From Alteromonas sp. IB21 (lineage in GTDB: Bacteria; Pseudomonadota; Gammaproteobacteria; Enterobacterales; Alteromonadaceae), in contig NZ_JAEFCD010000010.1 in assembly GCF_016405965.1 (NCBI RefSeq), positions 57,350 through 121,349 on the forward strand: a stretch of DNA of 64,000 bases. Reading direction: 5' to 3'. Both the position numbers and the translations under genes were made by a program. The notes under the pieces are model-generated. The model did no database searches. It was not told the DNA's origin and saw only the letters and a program-made list of their open reading frames with translations. Positions 45,167-53,780 of this stretch are shown here, one piece after another. Each line of letters begins with the position of its first letter. The first letter of the stretch is position 1.

Positions 45167-45994
45167 TTACTTTTCAGCGTAATAATTAAAGGCGGCTTCG
45201 TAATCATCATCAGCGATGTCGTTTTGCCCACCTTTGGTTGAGCGACTAGGAACGGTTTGAGACTGTCTTAGCTGTCGCTCACGTTTACTAATGACAGGGT
45301 TTTGCACTGGCGCTTGTGGGGCGCGAGTGGCTTTGAATGTATTGAGCAGGAAAATGTTATCCTGCGCATCGGTTGATTCCATTAGTGCCTGAACGCTTGG
45401 CGGTTGCGTTTGTAGCCACTGTCCATACTCGTCAGTTTGCACTACATCACGCCAATCAGGGTGTTGTGATTCTAACGCTTGCATCTGAGAGCTAATGTGT
45501 AGCTCTTGCTGCGCTTGCTGCTGATACTGTTTAAGCGGCTCCACTTCGCCTTTGATGCGTGTCAGTTCACCTTCGTATTGCGAGCGAATGCCGTTTAATT
45601 GCGATTCCATGGCTTCAGCGATATCGGGATAGTCCTCTTTTAACTGCTCCCACTTTTCATCACTCATGCCAGAGCCTTGCGGATTGTCACCGACTTGCGG
45701 CTGTTGGCGCTGTTCTAGTTGTTGCTTGTACTGTTCAGCTTGGCGCTGATACGCTGATACGCGGCCATTCACTGAATTAAATTGATGCTGAAGGCGCTGG
45801 TTTTCTTCTTTGAGCTTGGTGAGTTCATCAGGCTCTTGCGGCTCTTCCGCTTCACTTTCATCAGTGCCTGCGCTTTCCTGCCCGCCATTTGATTCTGGCT
45901 CAGGTGCTTCAATGTCCTCACTGGCATCACCAGCCATTTCATTAAATGCGTCTTCATATTCGCTATCATCTACGTTTGCGATTTCATCAGTCAT
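45167..45994 (-). CDS. scaffolding protein
   Basis: 275 residues, acidic N-terminus (GGQESAGTDESEAEEPQEPDE) and a strongly Gln/Glu coiled-coil middle (QRQAEQYKQQLEQRQQPQ). The C-terminus is basic (KRERQLRQSQTVPSR), typical of a scaffold binding capsid protein. Location directly before the capsid gene supports the assignment. No protease motif is present. Confidence 0.7.
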   Translation of the reverse strand: MTDEIANVDDSEYEDAFNEMAGDASEDIEAPEPESNGGQESAGTDESEAEEPQEPDELTKLKEENQRLQHQFNSVNGRVSAYQRQAEQYKQQLEQRQQPQVGDNPQGSGMSDEKWEQLKEDYPDIAEAMESQLNGIRSQYEGELTRIKGEVEPLKQYQQQAQQELHISSQMQALESQHPDWRDVVQTDEYGQWLQTQPPSVQALMESTDAQDNIFLLNTFKATRAPQAPVQNPVISKRERQLRQSQTVPSRSTKGGQNDIADDDYEAAFNYYAEK

Positions 45995-46022
45995 GTTGTT
46001 TTCCTTTGCGGCTAGTTAGCGG

Positions 46023-46220
46023 CTAGAGGTAAGTATCTTGCTTGATAGGCGCTTGCTTGGGCGTATCAGGCAGTTTTAAAAGTTGGTCAATCAGGTCAAT
46101 GCGGCCACGCTGTTTGTCGCTGTCTCTATCTGCAATCAGGTTTTTCACGGCTTTACTGCGTTCAGCATTTAGCGTGTCAGTTAATAGCGCCCAGGTATCA
46201 GAGTGGATATCGATTTTCAT
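46023..46220 (-). CDS. small protein between portal and scaffold
   Basis: 65 residues, starts by a TGATG overlap with the portal stop. Contains DRDSDKQRGRIDLIDQLLKLPDTPKQAP, charged and helical. No family recognised; perhaps a head-assembly accessory. Confidence 0.45.
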   Translation of the reverse strand: MKIDIHSDTWALLTDTLNAERSKAVKNLIADRDSDKQRGRIDLIDQLLKLPDTPKQAPIKQDTYL

Positions 46221-48388
46221 CAGAAGGTGTCGTACCCTTTATTGAGGTTTTGGGCTTGTAAATTGGTCTTGGCGGTTTCAATGCTCACCTTGGCAGCGGC
46301 AGTGTCACGCGCTGTCTTGTCGCGCATGGCATCAGATTGAATACGGGCTTGTAATTGCGCTACGGTAATATTCTCGCGAGCGGCAATGTCAGCCATTTTT
46401 AATTCATACTCTTGCTGAAGCTTGGCTTGTTGCATCTGAGCATCAAGTTGAAGCTTGGCGTCTTCGCGCTGTGCTTTCTGCTGTGACTCTTGCGCTTTAA
46501 GTTGAAGCTCTTGTTGTTTGATTTGCATTTCGGCTTGCTTGGCTTGCGCCATGGGGTCAGGCGGTGGCTGTTGCTGCGCCATTTCCTGTTGCTTCTTCGC
46601 GATATCTTCATCAGAGAGCGTGACCGGCTCATATTGAATGCCGAGCGCTTTGCATAGCTCTTGGTCAAAGCCTACCCAATCACGGCGCATGGAAAGCTCT
46701 TCGTTTTGCGCGGTGAGGTTAGCGAACATCATTAACTTGTCGGCTAACTGCTCTTTTTCTAGCAGTGCTGAACTGCCTCGCGCATTAATTTTGAAATCGC
46801 CTTTAATCTCAGGCTTGTTGCTGTATTGCATGTTCCAGTCGTAGAAACGTGGGATTAGTGTTTCAGTGATATCATCATCCCAATTTTTCACGGCTCTACG
46901 TAATACGATGTTGGCCGAGTTCATGAGAAGATTCATGCCGCTGGCTGTGCTGGTCGCATCCCCCTGTTCGCCTGATGCAATATCCGGCATGGCTGACTCT
47001 TCAGAAATAAACTGTCGGGCCATTTGCGCAATATTGGCGTACTCGCCTTGATGTGAGCGCGTTTCAAATACCGCAAACGCTTCTTGTACGTTTCTCGCTG
47101 GGTCGGTGAGTTTCCAAATCTTTTTGGGGCCTAGGGTCCATCTACCATCAACCGGTTCAACAATCTCTTGGTTAACAATAATCTGGTCGGTTACCGCCTG
47201 CCCTGCATTATCGAGCATCATGCGCCATGCGGTGTTTAAAATCTTTTGGCTGTCGCGTAATAGATAAGGAATGCCGAAACCAAACGGGCTGGCATCGTCT
47301 TTTTCCCAACACGATACGCTGTAAGGGCGCTCGTCCGTATCCATCGGGTTAACCACGACTTTAAGCACATGGTTGCCAGAGAAAAACACCACGGCTTCAA
47401 TTTCATCGTTAAGTTCATCAATCTCAGTATCATCAAGCGGCTCATTTGCGCTTGTCATTGCATCGATGTACTCACGCTTTTTGATGGGGCCGTGATATTC
47501 CCAAATTTCGTAGTAATTCGACTGACTGATTGAATCGAGGCCCGTTATCGAGCGCACATCGTTCATTCTGTCGAGTATGGAGGTTTGGCCTTTGCCGAGT
47601 CCAGCCACTACTTGTAATTGCTGTTGCAATACACCAGGCAATTTAGCGAAGTCACGCAGTTGGCGCTTTGACCAACGGTGCCGCTCGAATGTAAATTCAT
47701 CAGCGCCCGACATATCAGGGTAGAAATCCCAAATTGATACATGCTCTACGGCAGGGCGTAAATCTTCACTGATTGACAGCATCGATACGCCGCTTTCATC
47801 CGTATCCCAACGCTGCTTAGTGCGTCCAACGATAACCGGCCCTTTCAGAACGCCAGTACCCAATACCACCTTGTCGTGGATCATATCTCGCGCCTTAGCT
47901 TGATATTTCGACTCGGTTAACTGGTCGTCAATCTCAGTCTGCATCTTTTCGCAGCGCTCTTCGGCTAGGCGTTTAATTGCCCTTGCCTGCTCTGCGACTT
48001 CTGCGCCTTGCTTCTCTAAATCATCTAACTGAGGAACGGGTGTGGGTTTGATGGACCAATTCCTATCATCAGTAGGAAATAGCATATCTTGCAAGCGCGC
48101 TTCAGCAGCATTGGCTTTATTGCGCGTAATGTTTACAAAAACAGAACTGCCCGAAGAGTCTTTTAATATGCTTTGCTCGGTTTCGCTGTATTTGCCGTGA
48201 TATTGGCGTAAGTCTTCTAGCCAGCGTTGCTCAGTGGTAGCACGTTTCTGCGCCTGTTCTTCTGCGGTGCGTGATAGGCGTGTACCAAACACACTCAAAC
48301 GCTCTGCCATTTCGAGTTCGGCTTTTTCGCGCTCGGCTGCAAGCTCCTCTTCAGAAAGAGGCTGCTGTTGTAAATCTTCTGATTGCAT
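46220..48388 (-). CDS. portal protein
   Basis: 722 residues, a size usual for P22/podovirus-type portals. It has EEQAQKRATTEQRWLEDLRQYHGKYS near the start, SVFVNITRNKANAAEARLQDMLFPTDDRNWSIKPTP typical for portal proteins, and a Gln-rich C-terminal coiled-coil barrel (about 590-720). It forms the dodecameric ring for DNA entry. Starts by TAATG overlap with the terminase stop. Confidence 0.85.
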   Translation of the reverse strand: MQSEDLQQQPLSEEELAAEREKAELEMAERLSVFGTRLSRTAEEQAQKRATTEQRWLEDLRQYHGKYSETEQSILKDSSGSSVFVNITRNKANAAEARLQDMLFPTDDRNWSIKPTPVPQLDDLEKQGAEVAEQARAIKRLAEERCEKMQTEIDDQLTESKYQAKARDMIHDKVVLGTGVLKGPVIVGRTKQRWDTDESGVSMLSISEDLRPAVEHVSIWDFYPDMSGADEFTFERHRWSKRQLRDFAKLPGVLQQQLQVVAGLGKGQTSILDRMNDVRSITGLDSISQSNYYEIWEYHGPIKKREYIDAMTSANEPLDDTEIDELNDEIEAVVFFSGNHVLKVVVNPMDTDERPYSVSCWEKDDASPFGFGIPYLLRDSQKILNTAWRMMLDNAGQAVTDQIIVNQEIVEPVDGRWTLGPKKIWKLTDPARNVQEAFAVFETRSHQGEYANIAQMARQFISEESAMPDIASGEQGDATSTASGMNLLMNSANIVLRRAVKNWDDDITETLIPRFYDWNMQYSNKPEIKGDFKINARGSSALLEKEQLADKLMMFANLTAQNEELSMRRDWVGFDQELCKALGIQYEPVTLSDEDIAKKQQEMAQQQPPPDPMAQAKQAEMQIKQQELQLKAQESQQKAQREDAKLQLDAQMQQAKLQQEYELKMADIAARENITVAQLQARIQSDAMRDKTARDTAAAKVSIETAKTNLQAQNLNKGYDTF

Positions 48389-49827
48389 TAGTAACCTGTG
48401 GTCGAATCAATGACAGTGTGAGTGGGTGCGGAAGTTTGTTTTTTCTTAACTTTAATCGGCTCGGCAAATGTGAGGGCCAGCGAGTCGCCTTTGTCGGGGC
48501 TGCGTCCGATACGCTTTTTCATGTCGTCTTTTTTCTCTAGAACAAGACGCCCTTTTGAGTCATAAGAGTAAAGCGGTGTTTCTAGGTCGGTTTGCAGCAT
48601 GTCATCATCGGGAATGGAGACAGGAAGCACATCGTCCTCAATCCAATCCTTCATTTCACCCCACATTTCAGAGCGTTTGTTGTAATAGCGCTCGGGGTCG
48701 TTAGCAGTGCCGCCAAAATTAACGGCAACAACAATATCTTTGTAACCAAGCTCAACTAATCTGTCGTAAACGCCAGCACCTAATCCGCCCACATCAATTG
48801 CAACCTGGTCAGGACTTTCTTCTTTGATAATGTTTACGATGATACCTGCTAGCGTCATCGTACAAAGCCCTTTGTAGCTTTTAACTTTATATGCGCTGCG
48901 GTTCCTGCGGCGAATGATTGAGGTTTCATCATCACCGAATCTAGCAGGGTCAACCCCAATTTTTAACGGGCCGGATACGAGTTGCTTCGTTTTTGCTGCT
49001 CGTTCAATCGCCAGCGTGTTTATTAGCTGATTTACGTCTGAGTTAGGGAACTCACCACGAACACGAATGCGAAAGAAGTCAGAGTCAACGCCGTGATCGT
49101 CTTCCCACTCTTTCAATTTTGATTTGTTGGTCATTTTACATGTGCGCGAGTCAATCTTGCGCCCATTCCAACGATGGCGGTATTTCCTAAAGCACTCTCT
49201 AAATCTGCCGGTGTTTCTTGTTGGGTTACCAAAACAGAACCACATTGCGCGTGGCGTTGTCATAGCGCCCTCAGCAACTTCCCAAATCACATCGGCTATT
49301 GCTGATGCCTCGTCCATAATCATAAGAACGTATTCAGCATGTAGCCCTGCAAAGGCTTCTGAGTTATGTTCGCTCCATGGTATAGCGTCTAGCCCCCACG
49401 TAGTTTGATGCTCTACATGAAAGAAACGGGTCGCTGTCCACTCAAACCAATGCGCGTTAATAGCGCGCTTGTGCCACACCGATAATTCACGCCATGTTTT
49501 TGATTTAAGTTGCGACTGAGTGTTTGCAGTAACCCAGCCTGCTAGGTGAGGTCGGGTACTCATTGCCCACAATATAATCCAGCTAGTTTCTGCTGATTTA
49601 CCGATACCGTGACCTGAAGCAATGGCCTCCTGAATCGTGGTTTCGGGGTCGTCTTGAATGGCTTTGCCAACAGATAAGAGTTGTTCGCGCTGCCATTTAT
49701 CAGGGCCATCAAAGTCTTCTAGTGGCCCACCCTTCTCACCCCAGGGGAATGCGTATAAAACGTAACCGAGCGGGTCTGCGTAAAACTCAGCAATATCATT
49801 AACGAGTTCTACTTCAGGGTTTTCCAT
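48388..49827 (-). CDS. large terminase subunit (ATPase/nuclease)
   Basis: 479 residues. Walker A-like SGHGIGKSAETSW near residue 68, Walker B YVLMIMDEASAI near 160, coupling FGNPTR near 191. Nuclease domain with DPARFGDDET near residue 290, DVGGLGAGVYDRL near 340 and GDSLALTFAEP near the end. The motor packages phage DNA. Preceded directly by a small terminase subunit. Confidence 0.92.
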   Translation of the reverse strand: MENPEVELVNDIAEFYADPLGYVLYAFPWGEKGGPLEDFDGPDKWQREQLLSVGKAIQDDPETTIQEAIASGHGIGKSAETSWIILWAMSTRPHLAGWVTANTQSQLKSKTWRELSVWHKRAINAHWFEWTATRFFHVEHQTTWGLDAIPWSEHNSEAFAGLHAEYVLMIMDEASAIADVIWEVAEGAMTTPRAMWFCFGNPTRNTGRFRECFRKYRHRWNGRKIDSRTCKMTNKSKLKEWEDDHGVDSDFFRIRVRGEFPNSDVNQLINTLAIERAAKTKQLVSGPLKIGVDPARFGDDETSIIRRRNRSAYKVKSYKGLCTMTLAGIIVNIIKEESPDQVAIDVGGLGAGVYDRLVELGYKDIVVAVNFGGTANDPERYYNKRSEMWGEMKDWIEDDVLPVSIPDDDMLQTDLETPLYSYDSKGRLVLEKKDDMKKRIGRSPDKGDSLALTFAEPIKVKKKQTSAPTHTVIDSTTGY

Positions 49828-49830
49828 ACT

Positions 49831-50364
49831 TTACTTTTTAGCGGCTTCTAATCGTTTACGTGCTGCAAGTAGTGGTGAAACCATGTCTATTTCACCTTCT
49901 ACTTTGTGTTGTTCTTTAAATGCCTGTACATCAATGTGCTTACCTAATAGCTCTAGGTTCTTCACTTTGTCAGGCCATTTTATTTTGCGCATCACGGTTT
50001 CAACTTCGCCATTCATTATCTCTTGAATGTCTAAGCCTGAGATTGTTCTACGCCAGCATTTAGGCCACTCAACGATAGACTTGAAGTTGCCCGTATTATC
50101 TAAAATTTCGCACACGTCCATTTCATCGATTTCAATAAGGCGTTTGAGTACGTAGTTAGCATCAACCTTGTTATCTTCTAGGCGCTCTTTTTTACCTTTT
50201 GCGATAGCTTCTTGGATGTTGGGTTTTGTAAGGTTTTCACAACCTGCATCTCTTGCGCTTTTCTCGCTGTACCCTGCGCGTATTGCGGCCTGTGTAGCGT
50301 TGAGGTCTTTTAGATACTCACTGACAAACATTTCTTGCTTTGCTGTCAGCTTCTTAGTGGTCAT
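49831..50364 (-). CDS. small terminase subunit
   Basis: 177 residues with a Terminase_2-type N-terminus: LTAKQEMFVSEYLKDLNATQAAIRAGYSEKSARDAGCENLTKPNIQEAI, the ATQAAIRAGYSxxSA motif characteristic of small terminases (HTH for cos/pac binding). It recognises phage DNA for packaging. Start overlaps the next gene's stop by one base. Confidence 0.88.
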   Translation of the reverse strand: MTTKKLTAKQEMFVSEYLKDLNATQAAIRAGYSEKSARDAGCENLTKPNIQEAIAKGKKERLEDNKVDANYVLKRLIEIDEMDVCEILDNTGNFKSIVEWPKCWRRTISGLDIQEIMNGEVETVMRKIKWPDKVKNLELLGKHIDVQAFKEQHKVEGEIDMVSPLLAARKRLEAAKK

Positions 50365-50603
50365 TAGTTGTTACTGCCTTCGAGGATTCTATCTAGCTTT
50401 GCGTCAATACTGTCTAATCGTTTCTCTATGCGCCTCGCGTCCTCGACCCGCTGCGCTTTGATGAACTGTATTTCCTGCTCTGTGGCTGATATGCGTTTAT
50501 CAAAATCAGTGAAATACGTGAACGCGCCGATAATCAGAACCAGTGTGGTGAGTATGTGACCGACTGAGATTGATTTCTCAATGTGAAACTTTTCATTGCT
50601 CAT
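50364..50603 (-). CDS. small membrane protein with coiled coil, near lysis genes
   Basis: 79 residues: a single hydrophobic helix (VGHILTTLVLIIGAFTYFTDF) then a heptad-like helix (FIKAQRVEDARRIEKRLDSIDAKLDRILEG). It might be a spanin-like or holin-partner protein; not proven. Lies directly after the holin gene. Confidence 0.5.
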   Translation of the reverse strand: MSNEKFHIEKSISVGHILTTLVLIIGAFTYFTDFDKRISATEQEIQFIKAQRVEDARRIEKRLDSIDAKLDRILEGSNN

Positions 50604-50604
50604 T

Positions 50605-51105
50605 CTAACCTCTAGCAGCCATCATTTTTGTTTTATCACTGCTTGAGCGAGTCGTGCCAACCCAATACACAACACTGGCGACCCATAATGTGATCATCTG
50701 GCCGCCGAAGTAGTTAATCATATCTCTGTTTGAATCAGGGAACTCAATGAAGAAAAGGCCAATGCCGTAAAGCGTGGCTAAGATACTCATAACAATGGTC
50801 ACTGCTGCAGGCATCTTGCTATCTTTGTGAGCGGTTCGTGCGCTCTGCTTATCTTGCAATTCCGCTCGTGTAGTTTCTAGCGCGATTTCTTCAAGCTTTT
50901 GCTTGTGCGTTAACTGCAGTTCTTTTAGTATTAGGTGCGAATTAATATCAGCATCAATAGCTTTGGCTATATCATCAGGATTGTTACCAGTGCCAAAAGC
51001 AGCGGCAACTACTGAACCAATGCCAGTACCGACCGGACCGCCCAAAGCGGTGCCAAGTAAAGGCGCTACATCAGCAACCTTTTTACCTAAGTCTGACCAG
51101 TTCAT
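50605..51105 (-). CDS. holin (3TM gene-transfer-release type)
   Basis: 166 residues with a Gly-rich N-terminus (PLLGTALGGPVGTGIGSVVAAAFG), a coiled-coil middle (ELQLTHKQKLEEIALETTRAELQ) and two C-terminal hydrophobic helices (VTIVMSILATLYGIGLFFIEF and MITLWVASVVYWVG). I recognise this as the holin-of-3TMs family (PF11351) seen in gene transfer agents. It would permeabilise the inner membrane for lysozyme release. Next to lysozyme. Confidence 0.7.
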   Translation of the reverse strand: MNWSDLGKKVADVAPLLGTALGGPVGTGIGSVVAAAFGTGNNPDDIAKAIDADINSHLILKELQLTHKQKLEEIALETTRAELQDKQSARTAHKDSKMPAAVTIVMSILATLYGIGLFFIEFPDSNRDMINYFGGQMITLWVASVVYWVGTTRSSSDKTKMMAARG

Positions 51106-51335
51106 CTAATCACCTCTGGTTCGCCCGTCAAAAATGCCCAAGCCTTATAATTATTCGGGTTTTCTATTTTTCTTTCTGTAAAGTCGGCAAAGTGCTGAAA
51201 CTCGCCGCTTACCGGACAAAAGAAGGCATGAGATAGGTGATAACCATCACAAGAGCTGTAAAGCAACACTTCAGGGCTGTAGTCACTCTCTGGCACGGTA
51301 GGGAGTTGGCTTATTGGCTTGAAATTAATGATCAT
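51102..51335 (-). CDS. DUF551-like small phage protein
   Basis: 77 residues: FKPISQLPTVPESDYSPEVLLYSSCDGYHLSHAFF and a W near the end (AWAFLTG). The pattern of PI..LP..VLL.. and terminal Trp is reminiscent of DUF551 proteins in phage lysis or accessory regions. Function is unknown. Overlaps the holin start and lysozyme stop by four bases each. Confidence 0.5.
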   Translation of the reverse strand: MIINFKPISQLPTVPESDYSPEVLLYSSCDGYHLSHAFFCPVSGEFQHFADFTERKIENPNNYKAWAFLTGEPEVIR

Positions 51336-51748
51336 TGAAACTCACCTGTTAGCATTTGGTCTGCTAACTCTTTAGCCCGATTGGGCGTCTGTTTCGCCCA
51401 TCGGCTATCAAGCATTTCTTTTGCAGCGAGTTCGTATTCTTTTCTATCGAGTGCGGCAATCATGTTTTTGAATTTGAATAGCCCACTTACGCCAAGCTGA
51501 TAACCCATGTTAATGAGGACTGCTTTACGCGCATCGTTTAACCCATCAAGTAAACCCTCGTTGAAAAGTTGCTCCTCAACCTCACACATATCAGTGAGTA
51601 GCATTTCCTCTGCCTCGCTGGGGCTAATGCCGTTATCCTCTAGGTTTCTGCCATAACCAATCGTCCATTTGCCAGCAGTACATTTGTACGGGCGCAACTC
51701 CAACCCCTCGTGGCGTTTGATTTGCTCGATAGTGGCGTGATAATTCAT
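51332..51748 (-). CDS. endolysin, T4-type lysozyme (GH24)
   Basis: 138 residues. The catalytic Glu is in IKRHEGLELRPYKC, followed by the GH24 features KWTIGYGRNLEDNGIS and RKAVLINMGYQLGVSGLFKFKNM. The length is close to phage lysozymes (about 150-165), slightly short at the end. It cleaves peptidoglycan glycosidic bonds to release phage. No signal peptide, so it depends on the holin. Confidence 0.85.
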   Translation of the reverse strand: MNYHATIEQIKRHEGLELRPYKCTAGKWTIGYGRNLEDNGISPSEAEEMLLTDMCEVEEQLFNEGLLDGLNDARKAVLINMGYQLGVSGLFKFKNMIAALDRKEYELAAKEMLDSRWAKQTPNRAKELADQMLTGEFQ

Positions 51749-51765
51749 AATTTTCCGGCAGAAAC

Positions 51766-51796
51766 GAAAAAGCCCCGACTGGTTAGGTCAGGGCTT
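51766..51796 (-). terminator. Rho-independent terminator
   Basis: On the minus strand AGCCCTGAC (plus 51787-51795) pairs with GTCGGGGCT (plus 51771-51779) with one mismatch, followed by TTTTTC. It separates the gene at 51853-52305 from the lysis cassette. Confidence 0.8.
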
Positions 51797-51852
51797 TGAG
51801 TGAATTAATGCTAGTATGGGGATATATTAAGCAAAGCTCGTCAGTGAGTCAA

Positions 51853-52305
51853 CTACTGATTTTGTCGTTTTTCAGCCTCTTCAACGGCTACCCCAATCAT
51901 AAAGCTGGCAATGGTTTCGCCTGGTTTTAAATTACGAACGATTAGCGCCTTATCATCTGGATGACAACGCATGTGTATCGTTGCCGTGGCTTTCTCTGAT
52001 TCTGGCTTGGCCGCATTTCTACGGCCCGCGTTATGGTGTGGCCTGCTATCCATTCCAATCATTGCATTAATGCATTTACTCACAACGTTAGGGTCAACCT
52101 CTTTATCAAAATCAAAATCTGGATAATTCGCCAAAAAATTACAAACAGATTCACCTGTGCAAAGAATCTCTTCGTCTTCCTCGATTACGATGCCGTGGCT
52201 ATCCGCGGTTTTGGCTGTAATAATCTGTGATTTCTGAGTGTATTCTGTCAACCCATAATCATTTAAATGTTCGACAAACTGAGCGATAGTAAGTTTATTC
52301 ATCAT
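51853..52305 (-). CDS. accessory protein with predicted helix-rich C-terminus
   Basis: 150 residues from ATG 52305 (GGGG seven bases before). The N-terminal 80 residues have no family resemblance; the C-terminal segment ATIHMRCHPDDKALIVRNLKPGETIASFMIGVAVEEAEKR looks like a ribbon-helix-helix or antitoxin-like end. Possibly a transcriptional regulator. It lies between two terminators, behind the gene at 52348. Confidence 0.45.
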   Translation of the reverse strand: MMNKLTIAQFVEHLNDYGLTEYTQKSQIITAKTADSHGIVIEEDEEILCTGESVCNFLANYPDFDFDKEVDPNVVSKCINAMIGMDSRPHHNAGRRNAAKPESEKATATIHMRCHPDDKALIVRNLKPGETIASFMIGVAVEEAEKRQNQ

Positions 52306-52317
52306 TTGAAGCCCCAT

Positions 52318-52341
52318 AATAAAGCCCGCCAATTAGCGGGC
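52318..52341 (-). terminator. hairpin terminator between accessory genes
   Basis: On the minus strand GCCCGC pairs with GCGGGC (plus 52336-52341 and 52324-52329), then TTTATT. Weak T-run suggests partial read-through into the gene at 52305. Confidence 0.7.
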
Positions 52342-52347
52342 CTGTGA

Positions 52348-52659
52348 TTAATATTTAACTACTTTGCGCGCCTCAGGGAGATCGTCAAGCGCATCTTCTT
52401 TATCAAACCATTCGTCTGAATCTTCCTCGATGCCAAATGCTGATTCGATGTTTAACGCGTGACTGATAAGCGGGTTAAAAAAGAGATTTATCATTGCATC
52501 GAGCGCGTAGTTACGATTGTCAATGATGAACTCAGCTGATGCAAATTCAATGAAAAGAGATTTGCGCTCACCATCTACGATGGTATCCAGGCCGCCTTTA
52601 TTACTGATAATGTCAGTGGCCCATGCATTTTGTTTTTCAGTTCCGTTTAAGTTGTTCAT
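52348..52659 (-). CDS. accessory protein, first gene of its own cassette
   Basis: 103 residues; TEKQNAWATDIISNKGGLDTIVDGERKSLFIEFASAEFIIDN is the N-terminus. No family recognised. Acidic C-terminus (EEDSDEWFDKEDALDDLPEA). The strong promoter right upstream and terminator right after make it an autonomous unit (moron), perhaps active in the lysogen. Confidence 0.5.
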   Translation of the reverse strand: MNNLNGTEKQNAWATDIISNKGGLDTIVDGERKSLFIEFASAEFIIDNRNYALDAMINLFFNPLISHALNIESAFGIEEDSDEWFDKEDALDDLPEARKVVKY

Positions 52660-52717
52660 TTTATTTTCCTCAAATTCTCAGTTCCGCTGAGTCGGTATAC
52701 CTCGTTGGTATGAGTTA

Positions 52718-52746
52718 AAGATACACCTCTATTTTTTATTTGTCAA
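52718..52746 (-). promoter_or_regulatory. strong sigma70 promoter with putative operator
   Basis: On the minus strand TTGACA (52741-52746) and TATCTT (52718-52723) with exactly 17 bases between. Just downstream the minus strand carries ATACC-AACGA-GGTAT (52694-52708 region), an inverted repeat of the size expected for a regulator site. AT-rich sequence upstream may act as an UP element. Confidence 0.75.
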
Positions 52747-52777
52747 CACAAATTATAAAATAATTTTAAATTTATTT

Positions 52778-53035
52778 TTAATAACACTTCCAGTAAGTTC
52801 CCCAAGACATACCCTCAGGCTTCCTATGTTTATACTCTTGGTTATGGGGAGCCGCATCCCTCACCATTTCACGCGCCTGATAAAAGCTCATGCCAGTTTC
52901 TTCCATGATTTTCTTTGTTTCTTTTTCTTCGTCATACTTCAAGCCACCCTCTTGATGGAGCTTTGCTGCTCGCTTCTCTAAACGCCTCCAAAACTCATCA
53001 TCACTTAGGTCACGCCCCTTTTTATCATTACTCAT
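52778..53035 (-). CDS. small charged phage protein
   Basis: 85 residues from ATG 53035, the ATGA overlap with the preceding stop; the longer upstream reading is a shadow. Contains GRDLSDDEFWRRLEKRAAKLHQEGGL and MSFYQAREMVRDA, helical. No family recognised. Confidence 0.5.
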   Translation of the reverse strand: MSNDKKGRDLSDDEFWRRLEKRAAKLHQEGGLKYDEEKETKKIMEETGMSFYQAREMVRDAAPHNQEYKHRKPEGMSWGTYWKCY

Positions 53036-53253
53036 GCTGCTTGCTCCAAAAGCACACCTAGCGCCCAAAATATGCCGTGCACAATGCTCACACACCCCCC
53101 AAGGAAAAACATTATGAGATGAAAGCCCATGAAAGCTTCTTTGTAATCTTCCTTAAACCCATTGCATACTGGATTAAATATAACTAGTAGCATCGGAGCA
53201 AAGACTACATACGCTGCCGCTAAAATCGCACTTGCTATTAATTGCTCATTCAT
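53032..53253 (-). CDS. two-helix membrane protein
   Basis: 73 residues with hydrophobic stretches (about residues 4-27 LIASAILAAAYVVFAPMLLVIF and 42-68 GFHLIMFFLGGCVSIVHGIFWALGVLL). Ends EQAA with ATGA overlap. No family recognised. Confidence 0.5.
   Translation of the reverse strand: MNEQLIASAILAAAYVVFAPMLLVIFNPVCNGFKEDYKEAFMGFHLIMFFLGGCVSIVHGIFWALGVLLEQAA
53033..53047 (-). repeat. 15-bp translation-start repeat, copy 1 of 3
   Basis: GGAGCAAGCAGCATG on the minus strand; identical copies at 57106-57120 and 62889-62903. Each forms the end of one gene (EQAA stop) and ribosome binding plus start of the next (ATGA). Confidence 0.85.
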
Positions 53254-53768
53254 GCCGCTTCATCTTCTCTCATAGCTGCGTTAACGTGGCTCAATGCTTC
53301 ACTGTTCCATTCAAATAACTGCTGAAGTATCGCGTTGTAAGCATCCTCTATTTTAACCGGAAGCTTATTACCCTTAATGCCTAGCCTGCGGCATATTTCG
53401 CTTTTACTGGTTGGTTTAAGTTCTTGCTCGCCCGTCTTACGGTTTAGGCGCATGATTGGCGATTGGATTTCTTGGATAGCGCAATTGATTAGCTTGGCTA
53501 CTGACACATCAGGCAAATCAATCTCTTTCTCTATCATTACGCTCATTACACCGGCTTTAACATGAACGCGAGAACTTCTATCATCAGCATACAATAACCT
53601 GGCTAAGTAATACGCATGGCGGTTTAACTTGTTACCCGTATCGGGATGCTTCATTGCCAGTGCGCCAGCAACCTCATTCACATCAGGAGCCATACCACCA
53701 AACCCCATACCGTCAATCTGCTTTGATTTCGTTGTCATTTTGCTTATTTCTCTGATTGGGTGTGACAT
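53250..53768 (-). CDS. putative phage regulatory protein
   Basis: 172 residues, MSHPIREISK start with AAAGGTG upstream. The C-terminal SKSEICRRLGIKGNKLPVKIEDAYNAILQQL is a possible helix-turn-helix. No named family; position between recombination and lysis genes is where antitermination or late-control genes of lambdoid phages sit, so a late regulator is a possibility (inference). Confidence 0.45.
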   Translation of the reverse strand: MSHPIREISKMTTKSKQIDGMGFGGMAPDVNEVAGALAMKHPDTGNKLNRHAYYLARLLYADDRSSRVHVKAGVMSVMIEKEIDLPDVSVAKLINCAIQEIQSPIMRLNRKTGEQELKPTSKSEICRRLGIKGNKLPVKIEDAYNAILQQLFEWNSEALSHVNAAMREDEAA

Positions 53769-53780
53769 AGTGATTCACCT

